Source: Enterobacteriaceae bacterium (lineage in GTDB: Bacteria; Pseudomonadota; Gammaproteobacteria; Enterobacterales; Enterobacteriaceae). Taken from it: a DNA stretch of 49,588 nt. The notes beneath the pieces were generated by a model. It ran no database searches. It saw only the letters and a list, made by a program, of their open reading frames with translations, and was not told the DNA's origin. The DNA is taken from the NCBI GenBank assembly GCA_031253755.1, contig JAIRVT010000010.1:1-49588 (forward strand), given 5' to 3'. Position 1 is the stretch's first letter. Every line of letters starts with the position of its first letter. Shown piece after piece: positions 29,701-38,832 of this stretch. The position numbers were made by a program, and so were the translations under genes.

Positions 29701-31869
29701 ATGGAAAGACAATTTATCGTACATTCCTCATCTATTGAAACTTTATATTTTAAGTCACTTAAAGGAGATGAGAAATTATCAGAAGCTTACTCCTTTGAAA
29801 TTGAGTTATTGAGTGATAAGAGATTGATTGATCCTATTGCTTTACATAACACTCCCCTGACTTTAGAAATAAAGACACCATCAAAACAGACAAGGTATTT
29901 AAACGGTTATATTGAAAAAATATCTTATACTCCGTTTCATAAATACGAGGATAGATTATATCTATACACCGCAACCGTCATTCCTAAGCTATGTGAATTG
30001 AAAAAAAATCTGGGGTATAGCATCTGGCAAGAAAAAACCGTTCCTGAAATAATTACCGACGTTTTGAATAACGCGGGCATCAATTTTGAAAACAAACTCT
30101 TTGAAAATTATCGCAAATGGGAATATTGCGTTAAATATAACGAAACAGATTTTGACTTTATTCATCGATTGATGGCACATGAAGGGATTTATTATTATTT
30201 CGAACACATCGCTGGAAATCAAATCATGATGTTGGTGGATGCTCCGCTGGCACTGCATCCTTTACTGGGGTATGAAGCTATTGATTATCAGAACAACGAC
30301 TTAGATTTAGTTGATGAGTATTACTATGAATGTATCACTGAATGGAATGTCAACAGTACCACTATTCCCTGTAAATTCAGTACGGATGATTATGACTTTC
30401 GTCAACCGAGAGCGGAGCTGCAAAACGCCGTTCAGGCCTCACATAACACGGTGAATAATACCGAAATGTTTATGTGGCCGGGGCATTTTGTCAAAAGTGA
30501 ACAGGGGCAATTTTATGCCAATGTACGTCAGAAAGAAGCAGAGGCTAACAGCAAACTGATTAATGGAAAAGGTAATGTGCTGGGAATGGCGCCGGGACAC
30601 ACTTTCCTACTTGTGCTTCCCAAGGATCTCATCACGTTCGCTAATATATTAGAAGATCAATGTAACTATTCAATTGTTGGCGTCAATTATGAGATTTATG
30701 GGGACGAATTTAACTATGACTGTATCGCAGGCAAATTAAGATACAAAAACGTTGTCGGATTCAATGTCATTCCGGCTAATGTCCAATGGAAACCGCCTGC
30801 AACGACTCCGTGGCCGAAAGTGACAGGTATTGAAACGGCGGTTGTCACCGGCCCTAAAGATAAACCGATCTGGACCGACAAATATGGCCGGATAAAAGTG
30901 AAATTTCGTTGGGATAAAAGCGATACAAAAGACGACACCAGTTCTTGCTGGATACGTGTAGCAACGCGCTGGGCGGGCTGGCGGTATGGTGCAATCAATG
31001 TGCCACGGGTCGGCGAAGAAGTGGTCATCAGTTTTGTCAGTGGTGATCCGGATAAACCCTTTGTGATTGGCAGCGCCTATAACGACGAAAATATGCCGCC
31101 TTGGGAACTCCCTGAACATGAAACCCGCAGCGGTGTGATGTCCAACACCAAAGAGGGTAAACATGAGCAGGCGAATTATATGTATATGGATGATACGCCG
31201 GATAAAGAATTATTTGATTTGCACGCAGAAAAAGACATGAATATTTCTGTGGAACACGACATGAAGACGACCGTAGATCATGACGTGAGTACTTCCGCAG
31301 GCCATGATATGAAAGTTTACGCAAAACGTAACATGGACACTTCTGCCGATCATGACATGAAAGTCGCCGCAAAACATGACATGAGCACGTCCGCCGGACA
31401 TGATATGGGCATCTCCGCAGATCATAATATGAAGGTTTCCTCAGGACGTAACATGAAAGTTTCCGTGGGGCGCAGTCTGAATACCACCGTGGAAAATAAT
31501 AACCATGTCACGATAAAAGGATTGCGGAAGACCCTCATCTTGAAAGAACAAAAAGATACGGTCACGGGCGCGGCGGATTTCAAATACAAGGATAACCGCG
31601 ACACGCTTGTTAAAGGAAAAGATAAATTGACAGTTGAAGCCGGGCAGGAAAATAGTATCAAAAAAGGACGAAACACGGAGATTAAAGGCGATGATGTCTA
31701 TAAGCTCACCGGCAATCAAAAATCCACAATTACGGGTGACTGGGAGCTAAAGGTCACAGGTAATATGGCATTCCACGTTCCGGGTTCTATCACGCTAGAG
31801 ACGGATAGCAAGGTCAACATAATATCAGCCCTCAGTATCATGAACAGCAAATTACATAAATTTGATTAA
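29701..31869 (+). CDS. vgrG: VgrG (TssI) type VI secretion spike protein
   Basis: VgrG trimers cap the Hcp tube and pierce the target. The 722-residue protein has the gp27-like region (about 1-390, with NETDFDFIHRLMAHEGIYYYFEH) and the gp5 OB-fold region (about 390-500, with WTDKYGRIKVKFRWD and SCWIRVATRWAGWRYGAIN, PRVGEEVVISF). A needle of eight-residue repeats follows from about residue 511 (HDMKTTVD, HDVSTSAG, HDMKVYAK and so on, eleven or so units). The C-terminus ends soon after the needle, so no fused effector domain is seen. The ribosome site is weak. It begins the T6SS cluster. Confidence 0.95.
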   Translation: MERQFIVHSSSIETLYFKSLKGDEKLSEAYSFEIELLSDKRLIDPIALHNTPLTLEIKTPSKQTRYLNGYIEKISYTPFHKYEDRLYLYTATVIPKLCELKKNLGYSIWQEKTVPEIITDVLNNAGINFENKLFENYRKWEYCVKYNETDFDFIHRLMAHEGIYYYFEHIAGNQIMMLVDAPLALHPLLGYEAIDYQNNDLDLVDEYYYECITEWNVNSTTIPCKFSTDDYDFRQPRAELQNAVQASHNTVNNTEMFMWPGHFVKSEQGQFYANVRQKEAEANSKLINGKGNVLGMAPGHTFLLVLPKDLITFANILEDQCNYSIVGVNYEIYGDEFNYDCIAGKLRYKNVVGFNVIPANVQWKPPATTPWPKVTGIETAVVTGPKDKPIWTDKYGRIKVKFRWDKSDTKDDTSSCWIRVATRWAGWRYGAINVPRVGEEVVISFVSGDPDKPFVIGSAYNDENMPPWELPEHETRSGVMSNTKEGKHEQANYMYMDDTPDKELFDLHAEKDMNISVEHDMKTTVDHDVSTSAGHDMKVYAKRNMDTSADHDMKVAAKHDMSTSAGHDMGISADHNMKVSSGRNMKVSVGRSLNTTVENNNHVTIKGLRKTLILKEQKDTVTGAADFKYKDNRDTLVKGKDKLTVEAGQENSIKKGRNTEIKGDDVYKLTGNQKSTITGDWELKVTGNMAFHVPGSITLETDSKVNIISALSIMNSKLHKFD

Positions 31870-31897
31870 ACATTTCACCGGATGCTGACAGTTTTCT

Positions 31898-34495
31898 ATG
31901 AAAATCATTAAACCCTTACGCTTAAGCGTGCTTTATCGGCCTTACCGCTGGATGCAGAAGAATCATCTGGGTATTTCCATTATGGCGCTGGCAGATATGG
32001 GAAAAACACCTCGCCTGCGGCCGGAACCGGAGTTTTGGCAACTGGTAGAAAAGGAGCTTAAAACCTGTAACAGCATTATTGACTTAGCGATACCCAAAGC
32101 TTGTGCGGAGTTTCTGGCAACCGGTTATGCCTATACCCATCACCAAAAGGATAAAACCGCCTGTGCGGCACGCATTCAGGTCGGGCAACTGGAAAAAACA
32201 TTAGCCGTCTTTGGTGATCGCTATTGGGCCGGGGACAAGCCCTCCAAGCCACAGCCTTTTGAACAGATGCGGCTGGACTGGAGCCGGGCTTTTGGTGGTG
32301 AAGGTTATGATGACAATCCCCACGGTATCGGTTTTCAGCCGGAAACGTTGAAAGAGGGCACACATATCCATCGCCTGCCGAATATTGAAACATTGCACAG
32401 GCAACTGCTTTCACCTGAATCAGCGCCTGAACCGGCCGGTTTCTGCTCGCAGGATTTTACCTGGCCCCGCCGTTTTGCCCGCATAGGTAAACAATATGAT
32501 GAGGCGTGGCTGGAAAATGAGTTTCCGGGATTTGCGCATGATATTGACTGGCGGATATTCAACGCTGCACCGCAGGATCAATGGTGGGATCAGCGGAATG
32601 CCTTACCCGTTCAGGCCCCGTGGCAGATTGAAAACATGCACCCTGAAAAGGCGATACAGGAAGGCATATTACCCGCATGGAATGTACGTTGTTTGATCAA
32701 ACGGCTGCGTCTTGAAGAGGAAATTATTGAAGACGTGGCGATGCGTCAGACAACGGTTTGGTTCTTCCCGCATCTGGAACAGATGATCCTGATGTGGCAC
32801 GGCAGTGCGCGGATTAATGAAGATGATGCTGCGGATGTGATCCAAATGATGGCCGCACTGGAGCACAATGATGCTCCTCGCCCGGAAAGCCACTATTTGC
32901 AGGTTATCCAGCAGCGTAATGATAAAGAGAAAGGGGTTTTGTATGCTTTCCGGGAAAAAGATTTGCTGCCGGAAGACATCATCGGCCCGTGGATAGATAC
33001 GGAGCAACCCGAAGACGATTCACCCGAAAGCGCTTTACCTGAAAGCGATTCATCCGAACAGGAGAGCGTGCAAAATCAGTTTCAGCGCCTGCGTGAACAG
33101 CAGCAGGAACGTCTGGTCGCATTTGGTCAGGATATCCATTTCGGTATGCCAAAAATGCCCGCAACCGAAGCCTCTTTTGCCCGCCCAAAACCGGATGAAT
33201 TGGCGGAATTTATGCAGAAACGGGAGCAGGAGATGGCACAAAAGCAAGCCGAAGCTGAACAAAAACAGGCAGAAGTGCTGGCTTTCGCAAAAAAACAGGG
33301 CATTGATATTGATAAAGAGGCGACACGAGGATCGGAAAATTTCTATCGGCTACGGGATACACTGCGCAGGCAACAATCAGGGCTGGCGTCGGATACACAA
33401 GAACCGGCACAATCGGAACAATTACTGCGTGAGATGTATTTCGCTTCAGTCCGGTTGCAACAACCGGCGCTGCGCCTGACGGGGGATTTGTCCCAGATCA
33501 TCCGTAAACGGGCGCAAAAGATTATGCAGCAGGGCGGCGATTTCAGCGGCATGGATTTTACCGGCGCCGATTTATCTGATATGGATCTGCGCGGCGCCAA
33601 TTTTTCCGGCGCACTGCTGGAAAGTGCCTGTTTCAATCACTGCCAGCTGGATAACGCGGATTTCAGTCAGGCAATGCTCGCCAGAGCGGAAATGGGCCAT
33701 GTGTCCCTGATCGGAGCCAAATTCGATAAGGCCAATTTGATTCTGGCTAAATGCGAGCACAGTGATTTTTCAGCGGCCAGTTTCAACGAAACCCAGCTAC
33801 AGGAAGCGTTGTTTGACCACTGCCAATTCAGTCAAGCCATGTTTACCTACCTGTTTTTGCACAACGTCTTTATCACACAGTGTGACTTTCAACATTCGCA
33901 ATGGTCAGGCTGCATATTCAATGAACTCAAGTTACCCGTATTGAGTTTTAACCATGCAAAACTGAATAAAATCTCTTTTCTGGGCTGTAAGCTGGAACAG
34001 GTCACGTTTGACCACGCCCAGCTTGAGAGCTGTTCATGGGTCACTACGCAGGCTAACCAGACCCGGTTTTGCTCAGCCACCCTGTTAGCCTGTGCCTTTG
34101 CGATGAACAGTCAGCTGAATCAGGCGGATTTTAGTCAGGCAACACTGACTGAATGCAATCTGCGCCAGATGCCGCTGGTTCAGGCCCGATTCTGCGCTGC
34201 TACATTGAATAACAGCGATCTGAGTGAAGCTAACTGTCAGTCTGCGGATATGCAGCATATGAACGGAGCAAAAAGTGTTTTTATCAGAACCGATTTCACG
34301 GGTGCCCTGTTGAATAACGCGAATCTGATGAGTGCGTTGATGCAGAAATGCAGCTTTAATGGCGCAGACTTACGGCAGGCCAATCTGTTCCGCACTGATA
34401 TGTCCCAATCGATTGTTGATGATGCCACCTTATTCGGGGGGGCCTACATAAAAAATACCAAAACCTTGCCTAAACGAAATAAGGAACTGATATGA
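31898..34495 (+). CDS. DUF2169 and pentapeptide-repeat T6SS accessory protein
   Basis: The 865-residue protein has an N-terminal DUF2169 region (about 20-310, with LDWSRAFGGEGYDDNPHGIGF-type text). An acidic and then a Gln/Lys/Glu-rich coiled-coil linker (about 370-480) follows, and then a long run of pentapeptide repeats (about 550-850, such as ADLSDMDLRGANFSG). DUF2169 genes are known beside vgrG in type VI clusters, with suggested roles in loading spike-associated proteins; the exact role is not established. It starts 28 bases after vgrG and overlaps the next gene by four bases, so coupling is likely. Confidence 0.88.
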   Translation: MKIIKPLRLSVLYRPYRWMQKNHLGISIMALADMGKTPRLRPEPEFWQLVEKELKTCNSIIDLAIPKACAEFLATGYAYTHHQKDKTACAARIQVGQLEKTLAVFGDRYWAGDKPSKPQPFEQMRLDWSRAFGGEGYDDNPHGIGFQPETLKEGTHIHRLPNIETLHRQLLSPESAPEPAGFCSQDFTWPRRFARIGKQYDEAWLENEFPGFAHDIDWRIFNAAPQDQWWDQRNALPVQAPWQIENMHPEKAIQEGILPAWNVRCLIKRLRLEEEIIEDVAMRQTTVWFFPHLEQMILMWHGSARINEDDAADVIQMMAALEHNDAPRPESHYLQVIQQRNDKEKGVLYAFREKDLLPEDIIGPWIDTEQPEDDSPESALPESDSSEQESVQNQFQRLREQQQERLVAFGQDIHFGMPKMPATEASFARPKPDELAEFMQKREQEMAQKQAEAEQKQAEVLAFAKKQGIDIDKEATRGSENFYRLRDTLRRQQSGLASDTQEPAQSEQLLREMYFASVRLQQPALRLTGDLSQIIRKRAQKIMQQGGDFSGMDFTGADLSDMDLRGANFSGALLESACFNHCQLDNADFSQAMLARAEMGHVSLIGAKFDKANLILAKCEHSDFSAASFNETQLQEALFDHCQFSQAMFTYLFLHNVFITQCDFQHSQWSGCIFNELKLPVLSFNHAKLNKISFLGCKLEQVTFDHAQLESCSWVTTQANQTRFCSATLLACAFAMNSQLNQADFSQATLTECNLRQMPLVQARFCAATLNNSDLSEANCQSADMQHMNGAKSVFIRTDFTGALLNNANLMSALMQKCSFNGADLRQANLFRTDMSQSIVDDATLFGGAYIKNTKTLPKRNKELI

Positions 34496-35556
34496 AGTCA
34501 CTGTCCGCTGCTGAATTAGTCGCAAAAATCAGGCAAGGGGAAGTGGTTGAGAATGTCAATTTGCAGAATATTTCACTGACCCGACAGGATTTATCGGGTG
34601 GGATCTTTAAAGCCGTTGATTTTTCCGGTGCCGATCTTTCCCATACTCAGCTGAAAGAAACCGTTTTTACTGAGTGCCAGTGCGAAGAAACCATTTTTGA
34701 TTCTGCCCGGCTCGAACAGAGTGTTTTTGAACGAAGCCACCTGCTTCGTGCCCTGTTTAACAAAAGCCATCTGGCAAGCAGCGTATTCAACCAATGCGTC
34801 TTGAAAAAAGCCTGTTTTACCGAGACAAAACACAACGAGACGCAGTTTATTGCCAGCTCACTGCAAGATGCCGATTTTAACCGCAGTGAATGCGAACGGG
34901 TTGTCTTTACGGATTCAGACCTTCAGCAGGCAAAATTCAGCCATAGTCACCTTTCTATGGTCACCTTTTTTCAGCAGGATTTACGGGAAACCGACTTTTT
35001 TGCCAATGAATTCATAAAAACCGTTTTTTTTGAATGTGATCTCCGGGCGAGAAATTTTCAAAAACAGCAAATGACGGCCTGCCTGTTTACGGGATGTCAA
35101 CTGGAAGGGAGTAATTTTGATCATGCCGGGCTGGAGAACTGCAATTTCAGCAAAGCGATTTTACAAGATGCCGTATTAACCAATGTCAATGCGACTCAGG
35201 CGCTATTTACTGACGCCGATATGACCCGGACATGTTGCAGCAACAGCCGGTTTGATCAGGCGCTGTTTATCGGTGCCTGCCTCGAATCCGCTGATTTCCG
35301 GCACAGCCAATTGGCGCAGGCCATATTTCACAACGTTCAGGCGGAGAATAGCCAATTTACCGGTTGCGAGATGCCTTATGCGGATTTTTCCTATGCCAAT
35401 CTCAATCACAGTGATTTTCGCACCGCCCATTTTATGAGAACCCTTTTTCATCGCGCTCAACAGACCGGCACACTGTTCTCTGATCGTCGTGGCATTCTGG
35501 AAAATGATCCTGAGTTGTTTGCAGCGGAAGAGTGGAGCTTACAACGCAAAATTTAA
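34492..35556 (+). CDS. Pentapeptide-repeat protein, T6SS-linked
   Basis: The 354-residue protein is almost entirely pentapeptide repeats (A/C-D/x-L/F-x-x units, for example AVDFSGADLSHTQLKETVF). It should form a right-handed beta-helix of about 60 units. It overlaps the preceding DUF2169 protein by ATGA and resembles that protein's C-terminal half, so a gene split or duplication of the repeat domain is likely. There is no signal peptide. The function is unknown. Pentapeptide proteins elsewhere mimic DNA, but nothing here shows that. Confidence 0.85.
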   Translation: MKSLSAAELVAKIRQGEVVENVNLQNISLTRQDLSGGIFKAVDFSGADLSHTQLKETVFTECQCEETIFDSARLEQSVFERSHLLRALFNKSHLASSVFNQCVLKKACFTETKHNETQFIASSLQDADFNRSECERVVFTDSDLQQAKFSHSHLSMVTFFQQDLRETDFFANEFIKTVFFECDLRARNFQKQQMTACLFTGCQLEGSNFDHAGLENCNFSKAILQDAVLTNVNATQALFTDADMTRTCCSNSRFDQALFIGACLESADFRHSQLAQAIFHNVQAENSQFTGCEMPYADFSYANLNHSDFRTAHFMRTLFHRAQQTGTLFSDRRGILENDPELFAAEEWSLQRKI

Positions 35557-35570
35557 TCTGGAGATCCAAC

Positions 35571-36278
35571 ATGTCAAAATCTTCTAATGCGCTTTCTTTA
35601 CATTCTTTGGGAGCCGAACCCTTGCCGCGTCCGCTTTTACAGCAAGATTTGCTACAACGTGATTTACTAGAACGCGATTTACGACAACGCGATTTACTAC
35701 AACAGAAAGCATTGCCACAAATGCCAGGTCAGGTAATGAATCGTCTGCCGGATGGCAGTTTAATGGTGGAAAGCCATCACCGTGGCTGGCACTGTCGCCG
35801 GGCTGCCAGTTGTCTGCTGACACCTGAGCCGGGAGATACCGTCCTAGTGGCGACGGTAGAGGAACAACTCTGGGTTTTAGCCGTCTTAGAGCGGAATGAA
35901 CAGCAAAATCTGGCGGAAATCAGCGTGCCCGGCTCTCTGACCATTGCCGCTCAGGGAGCGTTAAATTTCAACAGTCACGGCTTGAATATCACTGCTGACA
36001 ATGGCAACTGCCATATCAATAAGATGCAGTACAGTGGCGAATCACTCTCTGCATGGGTTTCAGTCGCTCAACTGATGGGCAATAAATTTGAGTCTGTCTG
36101 GCAAACCATTACCCAATTGAGCCAGCGCCTGTTCCGCCATACCGCGCAAACAGAACAGGTCCGGGCCGGGCAATTAGATATGCAGGCTGAAGACTATATG
36201 CGGTTACATGCCCGGCACACCATGATGACGGCAAAAGCGGTCACCAAAATCGATGCTGAACAGATTCATATTGGTTAG
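35571..36278 (+). CDS. DUF3540 protein, T6SS-linked
   Basis: The 235-residue protein fits the DUF3540 family found in the same cassette in type VI clusters. The body has an OB-like stretch (LLTPEPGDTVLVATVEEQLWVLAVLER). After it comes a beta-repeat stretch (LTIAAQGALNFNSHGLNITA) reminiscent of VgrG needle segments, then a helical tail. The N-terminus has a four-fold five-residue repeat coded by 15-base units (35646-35705, DLLQR-type). An earlier in-frame ATG (35532) overlaps the previous gene. ATG35571 is preferred because GGAG lies seven bases before it. Confidence 0.8.
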   Translation: MSKSSNALSLHSLGAEPLPRPLLQQDLLQRDLLERDLRQRDLLQQKALPQMPGQVMNRLPDGSLMVESHHRGWHCRRAASCLLTPEPGDTVLVATVEEQLWVLAVLERNEQQNLAEISVPGSLTIAAQGALNFNSHGLNITADNGNCHINKMQYSGESLSAWVSVAQLMGNKFESVWQTITQLSQRLFRHTAQTEQVRAGQLDMQAEDYMRLHARHTMMTAKAVTKIDAEQIHIG

Positions 36279-36289
36279 GGAGAGATAAT

Positions 36290-36685
36290 ATGTTTGCCAA
36301 TACTCAAGGAGGCGGTTTGGATTTTGCTGCGCCGGATGTTTGCCTGACGCCCGCAGGCCCTGCCGTTGTACCTGTTCCTTACCCCAATACCGCTCAGGGG
36401 AACACAGCCACTCCGAATGTCCCTAACATTTTATTCGTCGGCTCACCGGTCCATAATCTCGCAACGATCACTCCGATGACGAACGGTGATAATGCCGGTG
36501 TCAATATGGGAGTGGCTTCTGGCACAGTCATGGGATCATCCCGGCATACACAGGGGGCCAACTCTGTTTTAATCAAGGGCTCACCGATTACGCGGTTGAG
36601 CAGTATGACATCACAGAATTCAACCAATTCGGTGGGTTCTCGTATTGCACCGAGCCAGACTAAGGTGCTTATTTCGGCATCCTGA
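36290..36685 (+). CDS. DUF4150 PAAR-like spike-tip protein
   Basis: The 131-residue protein is of the DUF4150/PAAR-like type, which sharpens the VgrG tip. Conserved text includes PAGPAVVPVPYPNTA, TPMTNGDNAGVNMG and SVLIKGSPITRLSSMT. It has no C-terminal toxin domain, unlike many DUF4150 fusions, so it is a bare tip. AGGGAGAG precedes the start by seven bases. It ends the vgrG cassette and is followed by an ERIC-like repeat before tssJ. Confidence 0.85.
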   Translation: MFANTQGGGLDFAAPDVCLTPAGPAVVPVPYPNTAQGNTATPNVPNILFVGSPVHNLATITPMTNGDNAGVNMGVASGTVMGSSRHTQGANSVLIKGSPITRLSSMTSQNSTNSVGSRIAPSQTKVLISAS

Positions 36686-36687
36686 TA

Positions 36688-36751
36688 ATATCCGTCGTCT
36701 TTCGGGCTGCCTCTTTGTTGGCCGCGATGCAACCCGAAATCCATAGGATAT
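36688..36751 (-). repeat. ERIC-like repeat, short copy
   Basis: Read on the minus strand it starts atatcctatggatttcgggttgcatcg and ends agaggcagcccgaaagacgacggatat in outline. These are the two ends of the element at 7041-7251, with the middle deleted. A further end fragment (tccgtcgtctttcg) follows. It separates the vgrG cassette from the tss operon. Confidence 0.7.
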
Positions 36752-36885
36752 CTCCGTCGTCTTTCGTTTTACTTTTTTGGAATTGGTTAAAATTCAGTCA
36801 ATCACTCGGTTGCTCTTGGATATTCCCTGTTTTCTATTTCATACTGGATCTATCTGAAAGCATCGATATTGATTAAGTGAGCTTT

Positions 36886-37482
36886 ATGGAATCCTTGTCT
36901 CTGCTAAAAAAAAACATTTTAATAATAACTTTATATTCAATTAATTATTGGGTGGGAAATAGAATACGGCTAATTTTATTAATATTTATTTCATCAGTAA
37001 GTCTGTTATCAATAATGACTGGCTGCTCTTCATCACCACCGCCAGACGTAAAAACACCGCCCTATAAATTAATTTTCAATACGGCCGGTAACGTAAATAA
37101 TTCAGCACCCTTAAAAATACATATTATTTTATTGACGTCACAAGAAGATTTTATGTCGGCAGATTTTTTCGCCCTGCAAAGTAAAGCGAAAGAGACATTA
37201 GGCGATAAATTGGTGTCCGAAGATCAATTTTTTATATTGCCGAATAAGAATAAATATTCTTTCTTGGAAAAAAATCAACCTGAAGCAAGTTATATCGGCG
37301 TGATTGCGGAATATTCACAGCTCAATAACAAAAAGTGGCGCATTGTTTTTCCAACACCTGCATTAGAACATATTCCTTTTTACAAATTCTGGCGTTCGAA
37401 ACCTGATGCACTACAGACGTGCATTAAAGTGACTGGCAACGGTTTAACCCCCGACTTAAATTGTGTCGCAGGAACTGAGTAA
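36886..37482 (+). CDS. tssJ: TssJ outer-membrane lipoprotein of the T6SS
   Basis: TssJ anchors the TssL-TssM trans-envelope complex at the outer membrane. The lipobox is MTGC (Cys47 from ATG36886) followed by SSSPP. The mature part, with PLKIHIILLTSQEDFMSADFFALQ, is a typical TssJ beta-sandwich. The 46 residues before Cys47 are long and hold two hydrophobic runs. A GTG at 36952 would give a normal 24-residue signal peptide (GNRIRLILLIFISS), though it lacks a ribosome site. The start is therefore uncertain. Confidence 0.85.
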   Translation: MESLSLLKKNILIITLYSINYWVGNRIRLILLIFISSVSLLSIMTGCSSSPPPDVKTPPYKLIFNTAGNVNNSAPLKIHIILLTSQEDFMSADFFALQSKAKETLGDKLVSEDQFFILPNKNKYSFLEKNQPEASYIGVIAEYSQLNNKKWRIVFPTPALEHIPFYKFWRSKPDALQTCIKVTGNGLTPDLNCVAGTE

Positions 37483-37486
37483 TATT

Positions 37487-38827
37487 ATGAATCGATCAGA
37501 AAAAGTTATTTGGACAGAGGGCATGTTTTTACGCCCCCATCATTTTCAGCAGTCTGAAAGTTATCTGGAAGCCTATGTCCGCGATTGGGGAAAAGCCCAA
37601 TTGCCCTACCATTGGGGTTTTCTGACACTCGAACTGAATCAGGAACTCCTCAATCAGGGCAAAGTGATGATTGCCTCCGCGAGTGGCATTTTCCCCGATG
37701 GCACGCCATTCAGTTTTGATGGCACTCAGGCACCGGAGCCTTTGCAGCTGACTGAAAATCAGGTAGATATCAACGTCGTTTTAGCGCTTCCCCATTTTTG
37801 GCGGGGCAGGGAAGAAGTCATCTTCAGCGAGAAAAAAGATTCTCTGGCGCGTTTCGTCAGTTTTGATGCTGAAGTGAATGATTTTAATGCCATGTCTGTC
37901 GGCAGCGCGGCACTGCAATTTGGCAAAATGCGCCTGCGCCTGATGCTGGAATCTGATCTGACGCCCGAATGGACAGCGCTGAAAGTGGTGCATGTCGTCA
38001 ACCGGACCAGTGATAATAAAATTTATCTCGATCAACAATTTATTCCACCACTGCTCAACTGTTATGCCAGCCCGCAGGTGGCCGGGTTTGTGACCGATAT
38101 TCAAGGGCTGTTGGAACAGCGCCGGGCGCAGATAAGCCAGCGTTTGTTACAGCTGGGGCGGCACAATGATTCGGAAATTATGGATTTTCTCTTGCTGTCT
38201 CTGGTGAATCGTTATAGCGGTCAGGTGAATCACATCCGAAATCTGTCTTTACTCCATCCTGAGCGGTTATTCAGTGAATGGCTGCAATTTGCCACGGAAT
38301 TAGCGACGTTCTCCCAGAACCGTATGCCGGATGAAAACGTGCCCCTTTATGAACATGACAACCTGACGCTCTCTTTCAATCAACTCATGTTCCAGTTGCG
38401 TCAGGGGCTGTCCATTATTATGGAAGAACACGCTATCCAGTTGCCACTGACGGAATATTCCCACGGGTTGAATATTGCCACTTTGCCCAATGCCAATATG
38501 GTCAATACGTTCAGCTTTATTTTGGCGGTTCATGCCGATGTCACGAATGACAACCTGATGGGCCATTTTCCGGCGCAGATGAAAATTGCGCCCGTCGGTC
38601 GAATCCGCGAATTGGTTCAGTTGCAATTACCCGGTATCACGTTGCGATCCCTGCCCGCCGTGCCGAGACAGATTCCCTGGCATTCAGGCTATGTGTATTT
38701 CGAACTGGAAAAAGGCGGTGATCTGTGGAAGCAAATGGATAAATCAGGCGGTTTTGCTCTGCATCTGGCGGGTGATTTCCCCGGCTTAAATATGGAATTT
38801 TGGGCTGTCCGTGATCAGCCTAAATAG
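37487..38827 (+). CDS. tssK: TssK T6SS baseplate protein
   Basis: TssK joins the baseplate to the TssJLM membrane complex. The 446-residue protein starts NRSEKVIWTEGMFLRPHHFQ, a near-invariant TssK opening. The middle has HNDSEIMDFLLLSLVNRY. An in-frame ATG at 37463 overlaps tssJ, but ATG37487, four bases after the tssJ stop, gives the usual N-terminus. It forms an operon with tssJ. Confidence 0.95.
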   Translation: MNRSEKVIWTEGMFLRPHHFQQSESYLEAYVRDWGKAQLPYHWGFLTLELNQELLNQGKVMIASASGIFPDGTPFSFDGTQAPEPLQLTENQVDINVVLALPHFWRGREEVIFSEKKDSLARFVSFDAEVNDFNAMSVGSAALQFGKMRLRLMLESDLTPEWTALKVVHVVNRTSDNKIYLDQQFIPPLLNCYASPQVAGFVTDIQGLLEQRRAQISQRLLQLGRHNDSEIMDFLLLSLVNRYSGQVNHIRNLSLLHPERLFSEWLQFATELATFSQNRMPDENVPLYEHDNLTLSFNQLMFQLRQGLSIIMEEHAIQLPLTEYSHGLNIATLPNANMVNTFSFILAVHADVTNDNLMGHFPAQMKIAPVGRIRELVQLQLPGITLRSLPAVPRQIPWHSGYVYFELEKGGDLWKQMDKSGGFALHLAGDFPGLNMEFWAVRDQPK

Positions 38828-38832
38828 AGATA

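Noticed and set aside
34492..35556. Quinolone-resistance (Qnr) protein
   Set aside because: Only the general pentapeptide pattern is shared. The size, loops and context point to a T6SS accessory protein.
36394..36744. 116-codon minus-strand frame over the DUF4150 gene
   Set aside because: It is a shadow of the plus-strand coding frame plus the ERIC-like copy.
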